Positions 34,513 through 43,449 of a stretch of DNA of 64,000 bases are shown here, piece by piece. Each line of letters opens with the position of its first letter. Positions within the stretch are counted from its first letter, which is position 1. The position numbers were made by a program, and so were the translations under genes. The notes beneath the pieces were generated by a model, which saw only the letters and a program-made list of their open reading frames with translations, made no database searches and was not told where the DNA came from. The stretch comes from Polyangium fumosum (GTDB lineage: Bacteria > Myxococcota_A > Polyangia > Polyangiales > Polyangiaceae). Location of the stretch: positions 62,001 to 126,000 of the forward strand of contig NZ_SSMQ01000018.1 in assembly GCF_005144585.1 (NCBI RefSeq), given 5' to 3'.

Positions 34513-34788
34513 CTAGCTCTTCGCGCTGCGCGCCGCGCGCTGCTTCATCGCCGTGAGGGCGACGAACAGGACGAACGTCACGGCCCCGCCGACCGCGAGG
34601 AACATCCCTGCGTTGAACACATAGTGCAGGTCGCGCGCTCCCCCGAGGCCCATCACGAAGATGCCGAACAGCGCGAGGCCTGCGCCGATCACCGGATCGG
34701 GCCCCTCCGCCTTCCTCGTGTCGAGCGCTTCCCCGGCACCTTCCTCGTCGCCGCCGGCTCCGTGCAGCCCGTCTGCGCTCTCGTCCAT
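34513..34788 (-). CDS. Small membrane protein with two membrane helices
   Basis: 91 residues from the ATG at 34788, preceded by GGAAGG 5 bases upstream; a GTG two codons before is less well placed. The N-terminal ~30 residues are acidic; two hydrophobic segments follow (IGAGLALFGIFVMGLGG and MFLAVGGAVTFVLFVALTAM), with a basic C-terminal tail. No family recognised. It is divergent from the hemD gene. Confidence 0.65.
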   Translation of the reverse strand: MDESADGLHGAGGDEEGAGEALDTRKAEGPDPVIGAGLALFGIFVMGLGGARDLHYVFNAGMFLAVGGAVTFVLFVALTAMKQRAARSAKS

Positions 34789-34871
34789 GCGCACCTTCCT
34801 TGCTCGATCCCAGTCTAGCGCAGACTCGGCGTTCCACGAAGCGCTGGCGGCGCGGGACCTGTGCGCGCACG

Positions 34872-35729
34872 ATGGCCCACGTGCCTCCTGGTCCTGCGTC
34901 CTTCGGCGGCCGCCTGGTCGTCTCCTTCGAGAGCCGGCGCGCGCCCGAGATGGCCTCGCTCGTCGAGCGCCACGGCGGTGAGCCCGTCCGCGCGCCTGCG
35001 CTCCGGGAGGTCGGTCTCGACGCGCCGGAGGGCGCCCTCGCGTTCGCCGAGGCCCTCGCCGCAGGCACGATCGACGTCCTCGTCCTCATGACGGGCGTCG
35101 GCACCCGCGGCCTCGCCGAGGCCGTTGCGCCCGTGCTCGATCGCGTTGCGTTCGCCGCTGCGCTCGCCCGTGTGACCGTCGTCGCGCGGGGGCCGAAGCC
35201 TGCCGTCGCGCTTCGGGAGCTCGGCGTCCCCGGTTTCGTCACGGTCGCCGCGCCGAACAGCCATCGGGAGGTCCTCTCCGCGCTCGACACACGAGGCCTG
35301 CTCGTGGGGAAGCGCGTCGCGGTCCAGGAGTATGGCGTTCCGAACGCTGCGCTCCACGAGGGCCTCGCCGCGCGTGGCGCCGAGGTCCTGCCCGTCTCCG
35401 TCTATCGTTACGCCTTGCCCGAGGACACGGCGCCGCTCCGCAGCGCACTTCGGAGGCTCGCGACCGGCGAAATCTCGATTGCCCTCTTCACGAGCCGCGC
35501 GCAGGTCGAGCATGCGCTGCTCGTCGCGGCCGAGGAGGGGATCGACGGCCCTGTTCGGGAGGCGCTCGGGCGCGGCCTTCTTGGATCGATCGGCCCTGTC
35601 TGCTCGGAGGCGCTCCGGCAGGAGGGGCTCAGCCCCGACGTCGAGCCGGAGCATTCCAAAATGGGCCACCTCGTCAAAGAGGCGGCGAAGCGCGCCGACG
35701 AGATCCTCGCGCGAAAGGGCCGCCCGTAA
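34872..35729 (+). CDS. hemD: Uroporphyrinogen-III synthase
   Basis: 285 residues. The two-domain HemD layout is visible: GGRLVVSFESRRAPEMASLV at the start, DVLVLMTGVGTRGLAEAV, then LVGKRVAVQEYGVPNAALHE, and IALFTSRAQVEHAL with SIGPVCSEALRQEGL near the end. It closes and rearranges hydroxymethylbilane into uroporphyrinogen III for haem and related tetrapyrroles. No other hem gene is adjacent, apart from a HemJ-like gene 11 kb away. HemD is poorly conserved, so confidence is moderate. The ATG at 34872 is chosen; an earlier TTG (34800) gives an unlikely arginine-rich extension. Confidence 0.8.
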   Translation: MAHVPPGPASFGGRLVVSFESRRAPEMASLVERHGGEPVRAPALREVGLDAPEGALAFAEALAAGTIDVLVLMTGVGTRGLAEAVAPVLDRVAFAAALARVTVVARGPKPAVALRELGVPGFVTVAAPNSHREVLSALDTRGLLVGKRVAVQEYGVPNAALHEGLAARGAEVLPVSVYRYALPEDTAPLRSALRRLATGEISIALFTSRAQVEHALLVAAEEGIDGPVREALGRGLLGSIGPVCSEALRQEGLSPDVEPEHSKMGHLVKEAAKRADEILARKGRP

Positions 35730-35750
35730 CGCCGGGCGCGGCCCCTCGAA

Positions 35751-36503
35751 TCATTCGTCTTCGTAATCGCTGCGGGCGACCTGGGGCTCCTTGCCCGTCT
35801 TGGATTCGACCACGTGGCCGACGTTCAAGACCTCGGCGCGATAAATGACCGAGCCGTCCTCGGCCGCGATCTCGCCGGAGAGGTCGCCCCAGGGGAATTT
35901 GTCACTCACGACCGTGGTGAGCGTCGCCTTCTTTTCGCCGATCTTCACGCGGAAGCTCGTGCGCTTCGCGGGCAGCATGTCGTTGCCCATCACGGCGACC
36001 ACGTGCTCCGAGCCGAGGGCTTCCTCGTTCTCGTCGGCGACGACCATCGTCTTGCCCATCAGCGCCTCGTATTCGTCGACGCCGGCCGCGACGAGCTTGC
36101 CTTTTTCGATGCGCTGGACCGAGAGCACCTCGCCGCGCGTCTCGGCCGTATCGCTCAGACGCACGCGGAGCTCGCTCTTCTCCTTGCCTTCTTCCAGGAG
36201 GAAGTCGATCAGGAGCGAATTCTTGTCGCGGCCCACGACGCGCTCGGTGAGCGTCACGGGCGCCTTCTGGAAGCTGCCCGAGAATCGATAGACCACGTAA
36301 TCGCCGACCTCGCGACGACCCTCCACAGGCGCCTGCTCCTCCTCGGCGGCCTCGGGCTCGGCCTTCGCGACCGTTTCTTTTTGCTCGGTGACGACGGGCG
36401 CGGGCTTTTCCGGGGCGAGCGCTTGCGTGCGGACCGCGGCTTTGCCGCAGCCCATGGCGAGGAGCGATACGAGGGCGGGGAGCAGGATCCGATTCATGCG
36501 CAT
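35751..36503 (-). CDS. Lipoprotein of unknown function
   Basis: About 250 residues; the signal peptide ends in the lipobox LLAMGC. A Glu/Ala/Pro-rich spacer follows, then a beta-rich domain (VGDYVVYRFSGSFQKAPVTL, RVVGRDKNSLLIDFLLEEGK) of unknown family. Three ATG codons lie close together (36512, 36503, 36497); I chose the middle one, which leaves a short basic n-region. It stands alone and ends convergent with hemD, 21 bases away. Confidence 0.75.
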   Translation of the reverse strand: MRMNRILLPALVSLLAMGCGKAAVRTQALAPEKPAPVVTEQKETVAKAEPEAAEEEQAPVEGRREVGDYVVYRFSGSFQKAPVTLTERVVGRDKNSLLIDFLLEEGKEKSELRVRLSDTAETRGEVLSVQRIEKGKLVAAGVDEYEALMGKTMVVADENEEALGSEHVVAVMGNDMLPAKRTSFRVKIGEKKATLTTVVSDKFPWGDLSGEIAAEDGSVIYRAEVLNVGHVVESKTGKEPQVARSDYEDE

Positions 36504-36770
36504 CGGGTACATCCGCCGGGCCGATCGGGACCAGTTTTGTGCGATCCGAAGATCGCCGCCGGTTGGTCCCCTCGACCTGGTTCAACGCAGATCCACCCTG
36601 GGGCATCTGTCATCCACCCCCTCGCCGCGAGGGCGTCTTCCGGGCCTCGTTCGTACGGCTCGGGTGCAAACGCACAGGCAGAGCGGATGGCGCAGGGCGT
36701 GCAAGAGCGTTTGGGGCTTCTCGCCGCTCGGCGACTCAGCCATTCTCGACCCATGGGCATCCTTGCGACG

Positions 36771-37973
36771 ATGAAACCAAAACAGCAATACTTTCGAGCG
36801 ATTGCCATCGGACTTGGGGCGCTCGCGGTCGCGGCCTCCGCGGTCTCCGCAGGCTGCGTCGAGGCGCCCTCGGGCCTCGCGCCCGGACCGACGGGCGGCG
36901 GCGCAGAGGATGGTGGCCCCAGCGACGGCGGCGGGCTCCCTGTCGTCAGCGGGCGGGCCCTTTTCGAGTCCATGCAGGCCGACCTGATGAGCGCGTGTGG
37001 CCTTTGCCACGACGTCGCGGGGCTCGCCGACACGCCCTTCCTCGCGGGGCCGGATCGTTATCAATCGTTCGCGAGCTGGCCCGGGATTGTCTCGACGGAC
37101 CCCACGCACAGCCTCTTGCTCACGTATGCAATGACGGGCAAGGGGCACAGCGGGACGAACCTCGATTCGCCGGCGCTGAAAGAGACGCTCTTGCCGAAGG
37201 TCAAGGCATGGCTCGCGCAGGAGGCGAAGAACTTCTCGGAGCCGCCGCCGCAGGCCGGCCCGCACATCACGCCGTTCGTGCCCATCATGGGCTTCAATGC
37301 GATTTACCTCGGCGCGCTCGGGCCCGAATTCGAGGGCATGGCCGTCACGTTCCAGGCCGACGTGCTCGCCGAGACGACGCTCGAGCTCACGAACATCGAG
37401 CTGCACCCGACCTCGAAGACGGGCTTGAAGATCGTCCACCCGCTCTGGGTCGTGCACCCGCTCGGCAAGGACCCGAATCCGGATCCGGTCGACAGCTTCT
37501 CGAACGTGGACACGATTTACCAGGTCGGCGAATCCGGCCCGCTCGGCCCCGGCACGCTCATCCTCGTGAACTGGTCGACGGACGCGAAGCTCTCGCTCGC
37601 GTTCGAGCTCATCGAGAAATACGAGCCGGCGTCGCCCGACGCGGGGGACGGCGGGCCCACGGGCGGATGCAAGGACGTCCCCTCGTTCGAGGCCAATGCA
37701 CGGCAGCAGCTCACGACCTGCCTGAATTGCCACGGTGGTGGCAATGGTCAGGCCGTCGCGGCGGTCGACATGACGGCGCTCCAGAGCGACTCGGCGAAGG
37801 CGTGCGGGCAGATCAGGAATCGCGTCAACCCGAACGACCCGCCCGCGAGTCAGCTCTTCATCACCACGAATCCCGGCGGGAATGCCGCGCATCCGTTTAA
37901 ATTCGGCGGGCAGGGCGGCGCGTTCAACACCTTCCGCGACAACGTATCCATCTGGATCGCAGCGGAGAAATGA
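36771..37973 (+). CDS. Exported lipoprotein with two CxxCH (c-type haem) motifs
   Basis: 400 residues with a signal peptide and lipobox (ASAVSAGC). Two haem-attachment motifs are spaced far apart: CGLCHD near residue 78 and CLNCHG near residue 322. Between them is a beta-rich domain of unknown family. The layout resembles planctomycete- and myxobacterium-type cytochrome-associated lipoproteins. It is the first gene of a four-gene unit that ends with a Tat-exported protein. An upstream ATG at 36753 is possible. No ribosome site is clear for either start. Confidence 0.75.
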   Translation: MKPKQQYFRAIAIGLGALAVAASAVSAGCVEAPSGLAPGPTGGGAEDGGPSDGGGLPVVSGRALFESMQADLMSACGLCHDVAGLADTPFLAGPDRYQSFASWPGIVSTDPTHSLLLTYAMTGKGHSGTNLDSPALKETLLPKVKAWLAQEAKNFSEPPPQAGPHITPFVPIMGFNAIYLGALGPEFEGMAVTFQADVLAETTLELTNIELHPTSKTGLKIVHPLWVVHPLGKDPNPDPVDSFSNVDTIYQVGESGPLGPGTLILVNWSTDAKLSLAFELIEKYEPASPDAGDGGPTGGCKDVPSFEANARQQLTTCLNCHGGGNGQAVAAVDMTALQSDSAKACGQIRNRVNPNDPPASQLFITTNPGGNAAHPFKFGGQGGAFNTFRDNVSIWIAAEK

Positions 37974-37995
37974 TGAGGACGAAAGGTAGGCGGCC

Positions 37996-39204
37996 ATGAA
38001 GCGGACCAGAATGCTCACCTTGCTCGCCGCGCTCGCGGCGGGCGCGTGCTCGAGCTCGGGGCCTAGTGGCCTCGAGCCGCCGTCGGGAGACAATTCGACC
38101 GGCGACCCCGACAACACCACCAGCGGCAACCCGACGACGAGCGGCGACCCCGAGGCGCCCCCGATCCCGGACAAGACCGTGCTCGACGACCGGGTCACGA
38201 GCTACACGGAGGCCCTGCGCACGGCGTCGCTCAAGCTCGTGCGAAACCTCCCGACGCTCCAGCAGATCAAGAACGTCGAGACCGCGACCGATCAGCGCGC
38301 CGCGTACGAGGCCGAGATCGACACGCTGCTCGCCGATCAGCGTTTCACCTCGCGCATGATCAAATGGTGGCGCGATACGATGCGCCAGGGCGGCGGCGCC
38401 CAGGACAACAAGCCGAGCCGCGACACCGCGCCCGTGTTCGCGACGCGCGTGATGATCGAGGAGAAGCCGTACACCGACCTCTTCACGGCCAGCACGAACA
38501 CCTGCCCGACGTACGACGGCGGGACGAACACGTTCAACGACGGCAATTGCGACAACGGCGTCCCCACGCACGCCGGCGTGCTCACGAACCCCGGCGTCAT
38601 GATGCAGTTCTACGGCAACATGGCGTTCCGACGCGTGCGCTGGGTGCAGGAGGTCTTCGTTTGCACGAAGTTCCCGGCCGAATACGCGGCGGAGCCGAGG
38701 CAGGTCAACGGCGCCGATTACACCGGCCCCTGGCCCTTTGAATCGGTGGGGACGGCCCCGATCAATTTCCAGGACACGTCGTCGGTCGTCTGCGCGAACT
38801 GCCACGTGACGCTGAACCGCGTCGCGCCGCTCTTCGCGAACTTCAACATGAACGGGCAATGGATGAACGACAGCCAGGTCGAGACCCCGACCGTGCCCGA
38901 TCCGCAGAAGACGGTCATCTCCCATTGGCTCCGCAATGGCGAGAGCACGGCCTGGCGCTTCGGCGAACCTGTCGCGGACCTGCCCGCGCTCGGCCAGGCC
39001 ATGGCCGCGGACACGGACGTCCACGATTGCGCCGTCGCGCGCATGTACAACTTCGCGATGTCGAAGGAAGACATCGTCTCGGACCTCGCGACGGTGCCGC
39101 CCGCGGTCCTCAAGCCCTACGTCGAGGAGTTCCTCGCGAATGGCATGAACCTGAAGAAGACGCTGCGCACGATCCTGCTCAGCGAGGACTTCACCAAGTT
39201 CTAG
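37996..39204 (+). CDS. Lipoprotein with a CxxCH motif, DUF1588/DUF1592-like
   Basis: 402 residues. A signal peptide with lipobox (LAALAAGAC) is followed by a Ser/Thr/Gly/Asp-rich spacer. FTSRMIKWWRDTMRQ near 115-130 and VVCANCHVTLNRVAPLFANF near 257-276 resemble the DUF1592 and DUF1588 modules of planctomycete haem proteins; the single CxxCH could bind haem c. The C terminus (NGMNLKKTLRTILLSEDF) matches the end of DUF1585-type proteins. It follows the previous gene by 22 bases with AGGCGG before its ATG. Confidence 0.75.
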   Translation: MKRTRMLTLLAALAAGACSSSGPSGLEPPSGDNSTGDPDNTTSGNPTTSGDPEAPPIPDKTVLDDRVTSYTEALRTASLKLVRNLPTLQQIKNVETATDQRAAYEAEIDTLLADQRFTSRMIKWWRDTMRQGGGAQDNKPSRDTAPVFATRVMIEEKPYTDLFTASTNTCPTYDGGTNTFNDGNCDNGVPTHAGVLTNPGVMMQFYGNMAFRRVRWVQEVFVCTKFPAEYAAEPRQVNGADYTGPWPFESVGTAPINFQDTSSVVCANCHVTLNRVAPLFANFNMNGQWMNDSQVETPTVPDPQKTVISHWLRNGESTAWRFGEPVADLPALGQAMAADTDVHDCAVARMYNFAMSKEDIVSDLATVPPAVLKPYVEEFLANGMNLKKTLRTILLSEDFTKF

Positions 39205-39232
39205 GCGCATGCGGAAAGAAAGGAGAGAGACC

Positions 39233-39979
39233 ATGAATCGCATCATCTCGATGTTCCTCCGCGGCGCGCCGATTGCTCTCGCCGCCGGACTCTTCGCGAC
39301 GGCCTGCGTGCAGGAGCCGCCGTCCGGAAACCTCTCGCGGCCGTCCCCCGTCATCGACGATCCGACGACGGACTTCGAAAACCAGCCGGGCGTCTTCGCG
39401 GGCGACGAGGACAACACGCACAGCCACATGGGCGACCTCGGCGAGGGCGTCTTCAAGGATCCGTTCGAGGTCCTCGCGCAGCGCCAGGAAGAGGGCCCGC
39501 CGGAGGTGCGCACGCGCCTTCATTCGTGCCAGAAGCTGCAAAACGCGGCGCTCCAGAACCTGCTCGTCTCGCTCGGCGTGAACATCGACGCGACGGCGCA
39601 GGTGCCCACCGCAGGCCAGCTCTTCAAGGGCGGCGGCGGCGCGCTCGGCGCGGCGACCTACGACGCCCGCGTCGGCGAGGCGGTCGTGTGGAGCGCGGCC
39701 GGCGCGGCGAAGCTCTTCGACATCTTCGTGCAAGCGGCGCCCGAGATCATCGCGAACCTGCCGAACGTCGACCAATGCAAGGTCGGCGGCGTCGGGACCG
39801 AGATGTTCGACGCGAACAACCAGTGCAATCGGGACGCCATCGCCTGCATCACGGGTCGCCCCGCGACCGACTCGCACGTCGCGATCTGCAACAAGGTCGT
39901 GACGAGCGCCTCCGATGTGGAAAAAGGCAAGCGAATTGCGGTCGGTACGATGATGGCCGCAGCCCATTCGTGCGAGTGA
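39233..39979 (+). CDS. Lipoprotein of the DUF1501-like cluster
   Basis: 248 residues. An AGGAGAGA ribosome site precedes the ATG at 39233, better placed than the upstream ATG at 39209. The signal peptide ends in the lipobox LFATAC. Six Cys in the mature protein may form disulfides (LHSCQKLQ, DQCKVGG, NQCNRDAIACITG, IAICNK, AHSCE). No family recognised; its place between the DUF1588-like and Tat-exported genes suggests one complex. Confidence 0.75.
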   Translation: MNRIISMFLRGAPIALAAGLFATACVQEPPSGNLSRPSPVIDDPTTDFENQPGVFAGDEDNTHSHMGDLGEGVFKDPFEVLAQRQEEGPPEVRTRLHSCQKLQNAALQNLLVSLGVNIDATAQVPTAGQLFKGGGGALGAATYDARVGEAVVWSAAGAAKLFDIFVQAAPEIIANLPNVDQCKVGGVGTEMFDANNQCNRDAIACITGRPATDSHVAICNKVVTSASDVEKGKRIAVGTMMAAAHSCE

Positions 39980-39990
39980 CGGAGGAGACC

Positions 39991-41373
39991 ATGGTCGACG
40001 ACAAGCTCAAGAGCCTCCAAGGCAATGCCCGGCGTAACTTCCTGCGCTGGACCACCGCAATGGGCGCCGTCCTCGCGCTCGATCGCGCGAAGGTGCTCGA
40101 CGTCATCGCGGACTCGGCCGGCACGGCCATGGCCGACGACGCGTGCGCCGCGACGAACCGCTCGGTCCACCTCGTGGCGGGCGACGGCGGATTCGCGTGG
40201 TTCCAGCTCCTCTGGCCCCACACGCAAATCGCCAAGGCGAACAACGACAACTTCGCCTTCCACGCGTTCGGCCAGACGGAAGACGCGAAGGACACGGACA
40301 AACCGTTCGTCTACGCGCCCCAATCCCCCTGGAGGAACCTCGACAAGCGCAAGCGCATCTCGGCATTCATGGCCGGGACGAACCAGACGCACACACCGAC
40401 GCCCGGCTCCGCCGCGACGCTCGGCAATGGCGTCAGCATGCTCGCCACGGCCGCCGCCATTCAGCGACAAACCCCGTCGCTCCTGCCGGTCATTGCGATC
40501 AACCCGCTGAACTTCGGCGCCGCCCCGGGCGCGCCGCAGGTCGCCACGGTGAACAACGCGGGCGGCATGGTCGATCTCTTCGACAGCGCAGCATCGCGCG
40601 TGACGCTCGCCGTCGAGGAGGACGCGGCGCTCTTCGAGGCCTATTACAAGGCGTTCGTCGGCCTCAATGCGGCCGCCGGCCGCCCGACGTGGTCGAGGCA
40701 GCTCCGCGTGGGCAAGACGAGCGCGAACTTCCTCGGGAAAAACCTCTCCGCGCAGCTCGCGCCGTCGGCCGACGACCTCACCCGCTACAACATCGGGCAG
40801 GGCACGCCGAACCGCCTCGCCGAGATTGGCCGCGCCTTCATCACGACGGCGCGCGCCTTCAAGCTCGGCCTCACGCAAAGCGTGATGATGCCGGCCATGC
40901 GCGACGACCCGCACGGGGCGTTCAATGACATGAACAACCTGCGCAACACGGTCGCTCAGCTCGGCAAGATGTTCGACGAGTTCATGAACGACCTCGCCGC
41001 CATCCCCGACCCGGTCTGCACGGCGCGCAACCTCGCCGACAACATCGTCATGACGGTGCACGGCGATACGCCGAAGAACCCGCGCGACCGCGGCGGCTGG
41101 CCCGACGGGACGCCGAACAACTCGAACTGGCTCTACGTCATGGGCAATGGCTTCACGAAGACGGGCTGGTTCGGCGGCGTGCGGGCCGACGGCAGCACGG
41201 ACGGCTTCGATCCCACGACGGGCGAAAACGTGCCGGGCCAGCAGAGCAATGCGACGAGCGCGGCGGCGGGCGCGGCCGTGGCCTTCGCGGTGGCCAAGGG
41301 CGACATGCGCCGGGTGCAGGACTTCTACACCGGTCCGAGCATCAAGGGCATCGTGAACGAGAATCCGGTCTGA
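39991..41373 (+). CDS. Tat-exported DUF1501-like (sulfatase-fold) protein
   Basis: 460 residues. The N terminus carries a twin-arginine signal: NARRNFLRW then a hydrophobic stretch and ADSAGTAMADD as probable cleavage region. The C-terminal third shows the DUF1501 pattern MTVHGDTPKNPRDRGGWPDG and GNGFTKTGWFGGVRADGSTD. DUF1501 proteins are related to alkaline-phosphatase-fold hydrolases and occur with cytochrome-type partners in planctomycetes. Their substrates are unknown. GGAGGAG precedes the ATG; the gene starts 11 bases after the lipoprotein gene and ends at a hairpin. Confidence 0.8.
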   Translation: MVDDKLKSLQGNARRNFLRWTTAMGAVLALDRAKVLDVIADSAGTAMADDACAATNRSVHLVAGDGGFAWFQLLWPHTQIAKANNDNFAFHAFGQTEDAKDTDKPFVYAPQSPWRNLDKRKRISAFMAGTNQTHTPTPGSAATLGNGVSMLATAAAIQRQTPSLLPVIAINPLNFGAAPGAPQVATVNNAGGMVDLFDSAASRVTLAVEEDAALFEAYYKAFVGLNAAAGRPTWSRQLRVGKTSANFLGKNLSAQLAPSADDLTRYNIGQGTPNRLAEIGRAFITTARAFKLGLTQSVMMPAMRDDPHGAFNDMNNLRNTVAQLGKMFDEFMNDLAAIPDPVCTARNLADNIVMTVHGDTPKNPRDRGGWPDGTPNNSNWLYVMGNGFTKTGWFGGVRADGSTDGFDPTTGENVPGQQSNATSAAAGAAVAFAVAKGDMRRVQDFYTGPSIKGIVNENPV

Positions 41374-41412
41374 AGACCGGTGGGGGGTTTTCGGGACAAC
41401 CCGAAAGCCCCC
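41366..41412 (+). terminator. Double hairpin ending the four-gene cluster
   Basis: CCGGTC/GACCGG with a 4-base loop includes the stop codon of the preceding gene. It is followed by a longer hairpin, GGGGGG-TTTTCGGG paired with CCCGAAA-GCCCCC around an ACAA loop, at 41382-41412. No T tail is present, but the second stem is very stable. The convergent RCC1-like gene ends 19 bases downstream, so it probably serves both directions. Confidence 0.6.
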
Positions 41413-41430
41413 TCACCTCGATCGCGCAGC

Positions 41431-43409
41431 TCATTCCGTAAGTCGAAACGACGATTTTCGATCTTTCGGGCTGCCCGGCGCGCGCCCGCGCTGGCAGACG
41501 ACCTCGCCATTCTGCGTGAGGATACAAATCGCTGCGTGGGACATGGCCACGCTCGTGGCCTTCGGCAGGTCGAGGCGCACGGGCGTCTGACCGGTCGCCG
41601 ACGCGGGGATCACGCTCGTTTGCCCCCAGCACCACACGGAATTCGCTTCGTCCACTGCGCAGGTCGCGCTCCGGCTCGCGGCGACGTCGAGGACCTTCCC
41701 GAGGCCGACCGGCGCCACGGGCGTCGCGCTCACGCGCGCGGGCTCGTTTTCGGCCGCGCCCTGGGGCAGGCGCGGGCCGCCATTGCCGAGAGCGCCATAC
41801 AGATCCTCGCCCCAGCAGCGCAATTCGCCTGTCTGCAAGCGCGCGCAGACGTGCGCCACCGCTGCCGCGACCTGCGCCGCGGGCCCCGGCAACACGGCCG
41901 TGCCCTCGGCCATCACGAACCGCTTCGTCTTCGTGTCGAACGCGCCCTTTGCCGCCACCCGACCGTCCCCGAGGATCCCCACGTCGCTGTCATTCACCTG
42001 GCATTGCACGGCGCCCTTGTCGTCGAGGACGCACGCATAATAGCGGTCCATGTTCCAGCCTGCCGCGCGCGCCCGGATCGATTTCACGTCGTACGCGGAC
42101 ACGCACGTATCACCTCGAATCGGGCAGCGGGTCTGGACGAGCTGGCCCTCCGGCGTGATCGCGCCGGGGACCGGGGAATCGACGAGGGACGCATACCGAC
42201 GTTTCCCGAGCGGGCCCTTGAGCGGATTCGGCGCGCCGCGACGAGCCTGTTTCCCTCGTGGAGGTCGAGCAGAATCTCGACGACGCTCCCGTCGCGCCGG
42301 AGCGCGACCACGCGCACGAGGTTCACGCTGATGTCGAGGGCGTCCTGGATCGGCAACGCAATGGGCCCCGTTTCGCCGACGACCCAGCAAGAGACCGCGC
42401 CGCCGCGGGTCCGCGCGCAGGCGATGGGATGGTCCTTGTCCACGTCGGCGCTCAGCCGGACCTGCGCCACGTCGGCGAGGCCGGCCACGGGCGCGGCCGC
42501 GCTGGGCTCGCCGAACCGACCGTCGCCGAATCGACCGTCGCCGAATTGCCCTCGATCGCCGATTCCATGGCATTCAATCCGGCCATCGGGAAAACCTCCA
42601 CAACCGACTTCGCTGCCCATATGATGCGCCACGGCGAAGAGCGGCGGCCGGGCCTCGAAATGCCGTCGCCACGCCGGGGGCGCATCGCTGAAATCGTCGA
42701 GGTAGAGCTTTTCTTCGACGGGGCACGCGCGCCCTTCCGGGCCGAGGAAGCAGCCGTCGTCGTCGATCGCGGTCGCGCCCGCGGGCGCGGGGATCGTCTC
42801 GATGCTGCTCCGACAAACTGGTACGCCCGGGGCCGGGAGGGTTTGCCCACAAACGAAAATGCTCTTGATGGCGCGAGGCCGATGGCCATCGCGGAACGGG
42901 ACGAGCTGCTCGATGCGGCGCAGCGTGCCGCCGAACAACGTGCTGTTTCCCGGGCCTGCCTCGACCTCGACGACGATCGTGTCGCCTCCCAGCGCCACAT
43001 CACGCGCTTTGCCAGGCAGCGGCACCACGCGCGGCGCCCGCCAGCGCCCTTCGCCCCAGCAAGTGAGGGACCCGTCGCCGACGATGGCGCACGTGGCGCG
43101 GCCGCCCGCGGCAATGCGGGTCGCGCCCGTGATCCCCTCGACCAGCCGCGGCGTGGCGATTGCCTGGTCGTCGACGTTGCCCGCCTGAAAATCCTCGTTA
43201 TGGCCCCAGCAGAGGACCCGACCGTCGCCGCGCAGCGCGCAGAAATGCCTCTCGCCGGCCACGAGCGCGCGCAGGCGCGGGGCCGTCGTCGGGGCGGCGA
43301 CAGGCGCGTCGACCTTCCCCGCCTCGCGCGCGGGCTTTTGGCTCGGTTGTCCGCAGCCTGCGGCGGCCAGGACGAGCAGCGCAGCAAAAGGAAGGCGGTA
43401 TCGCGTCAT
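41431..43409 (-). pseudogene. RCC1-repeat lipoprotein in two frames (frameshifted or programmed -1 frameshift)
   Basis: Lipobox at the N terminus (LVLAAAGC), then RCC1-type repeats (FCALRGDGRVLCWGHNEDFQ). The first frame runs from 43409 into a basic tail and stops at 42084. RCC1-type sequence continues to 41431 in the -1 frame (LRCWGEDLYGALGNGG, NSVWCWGQTS). The two frames join at 42249-42255, where the zero frame reads GAG GGA AAC, giving the slippery heptamer GGGAAAC; slipping back one base gives GGG AAA CAG GCT, exactly the continuing frame. A second in-frame GGGAAAC is at 42201-42207. A point deletion or sequence error in the run is the simpler explanation. RCC1-like lipoproteins are numerous in myxobacteria; function unknown. 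Confidence 0.75.
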
Positions 43410-43449
43410 GCGACGACGATACACCGCAGAAGATGAGGCTGGGTTGGAA

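Noticed and set aside
36539-37900. A 453-codon plus frame overlapping the first CxxCH lipoprotein gene
   Set aside because: It is an out-of-frame shadow; the real frame has a lipobox and two CxxCH motifs.
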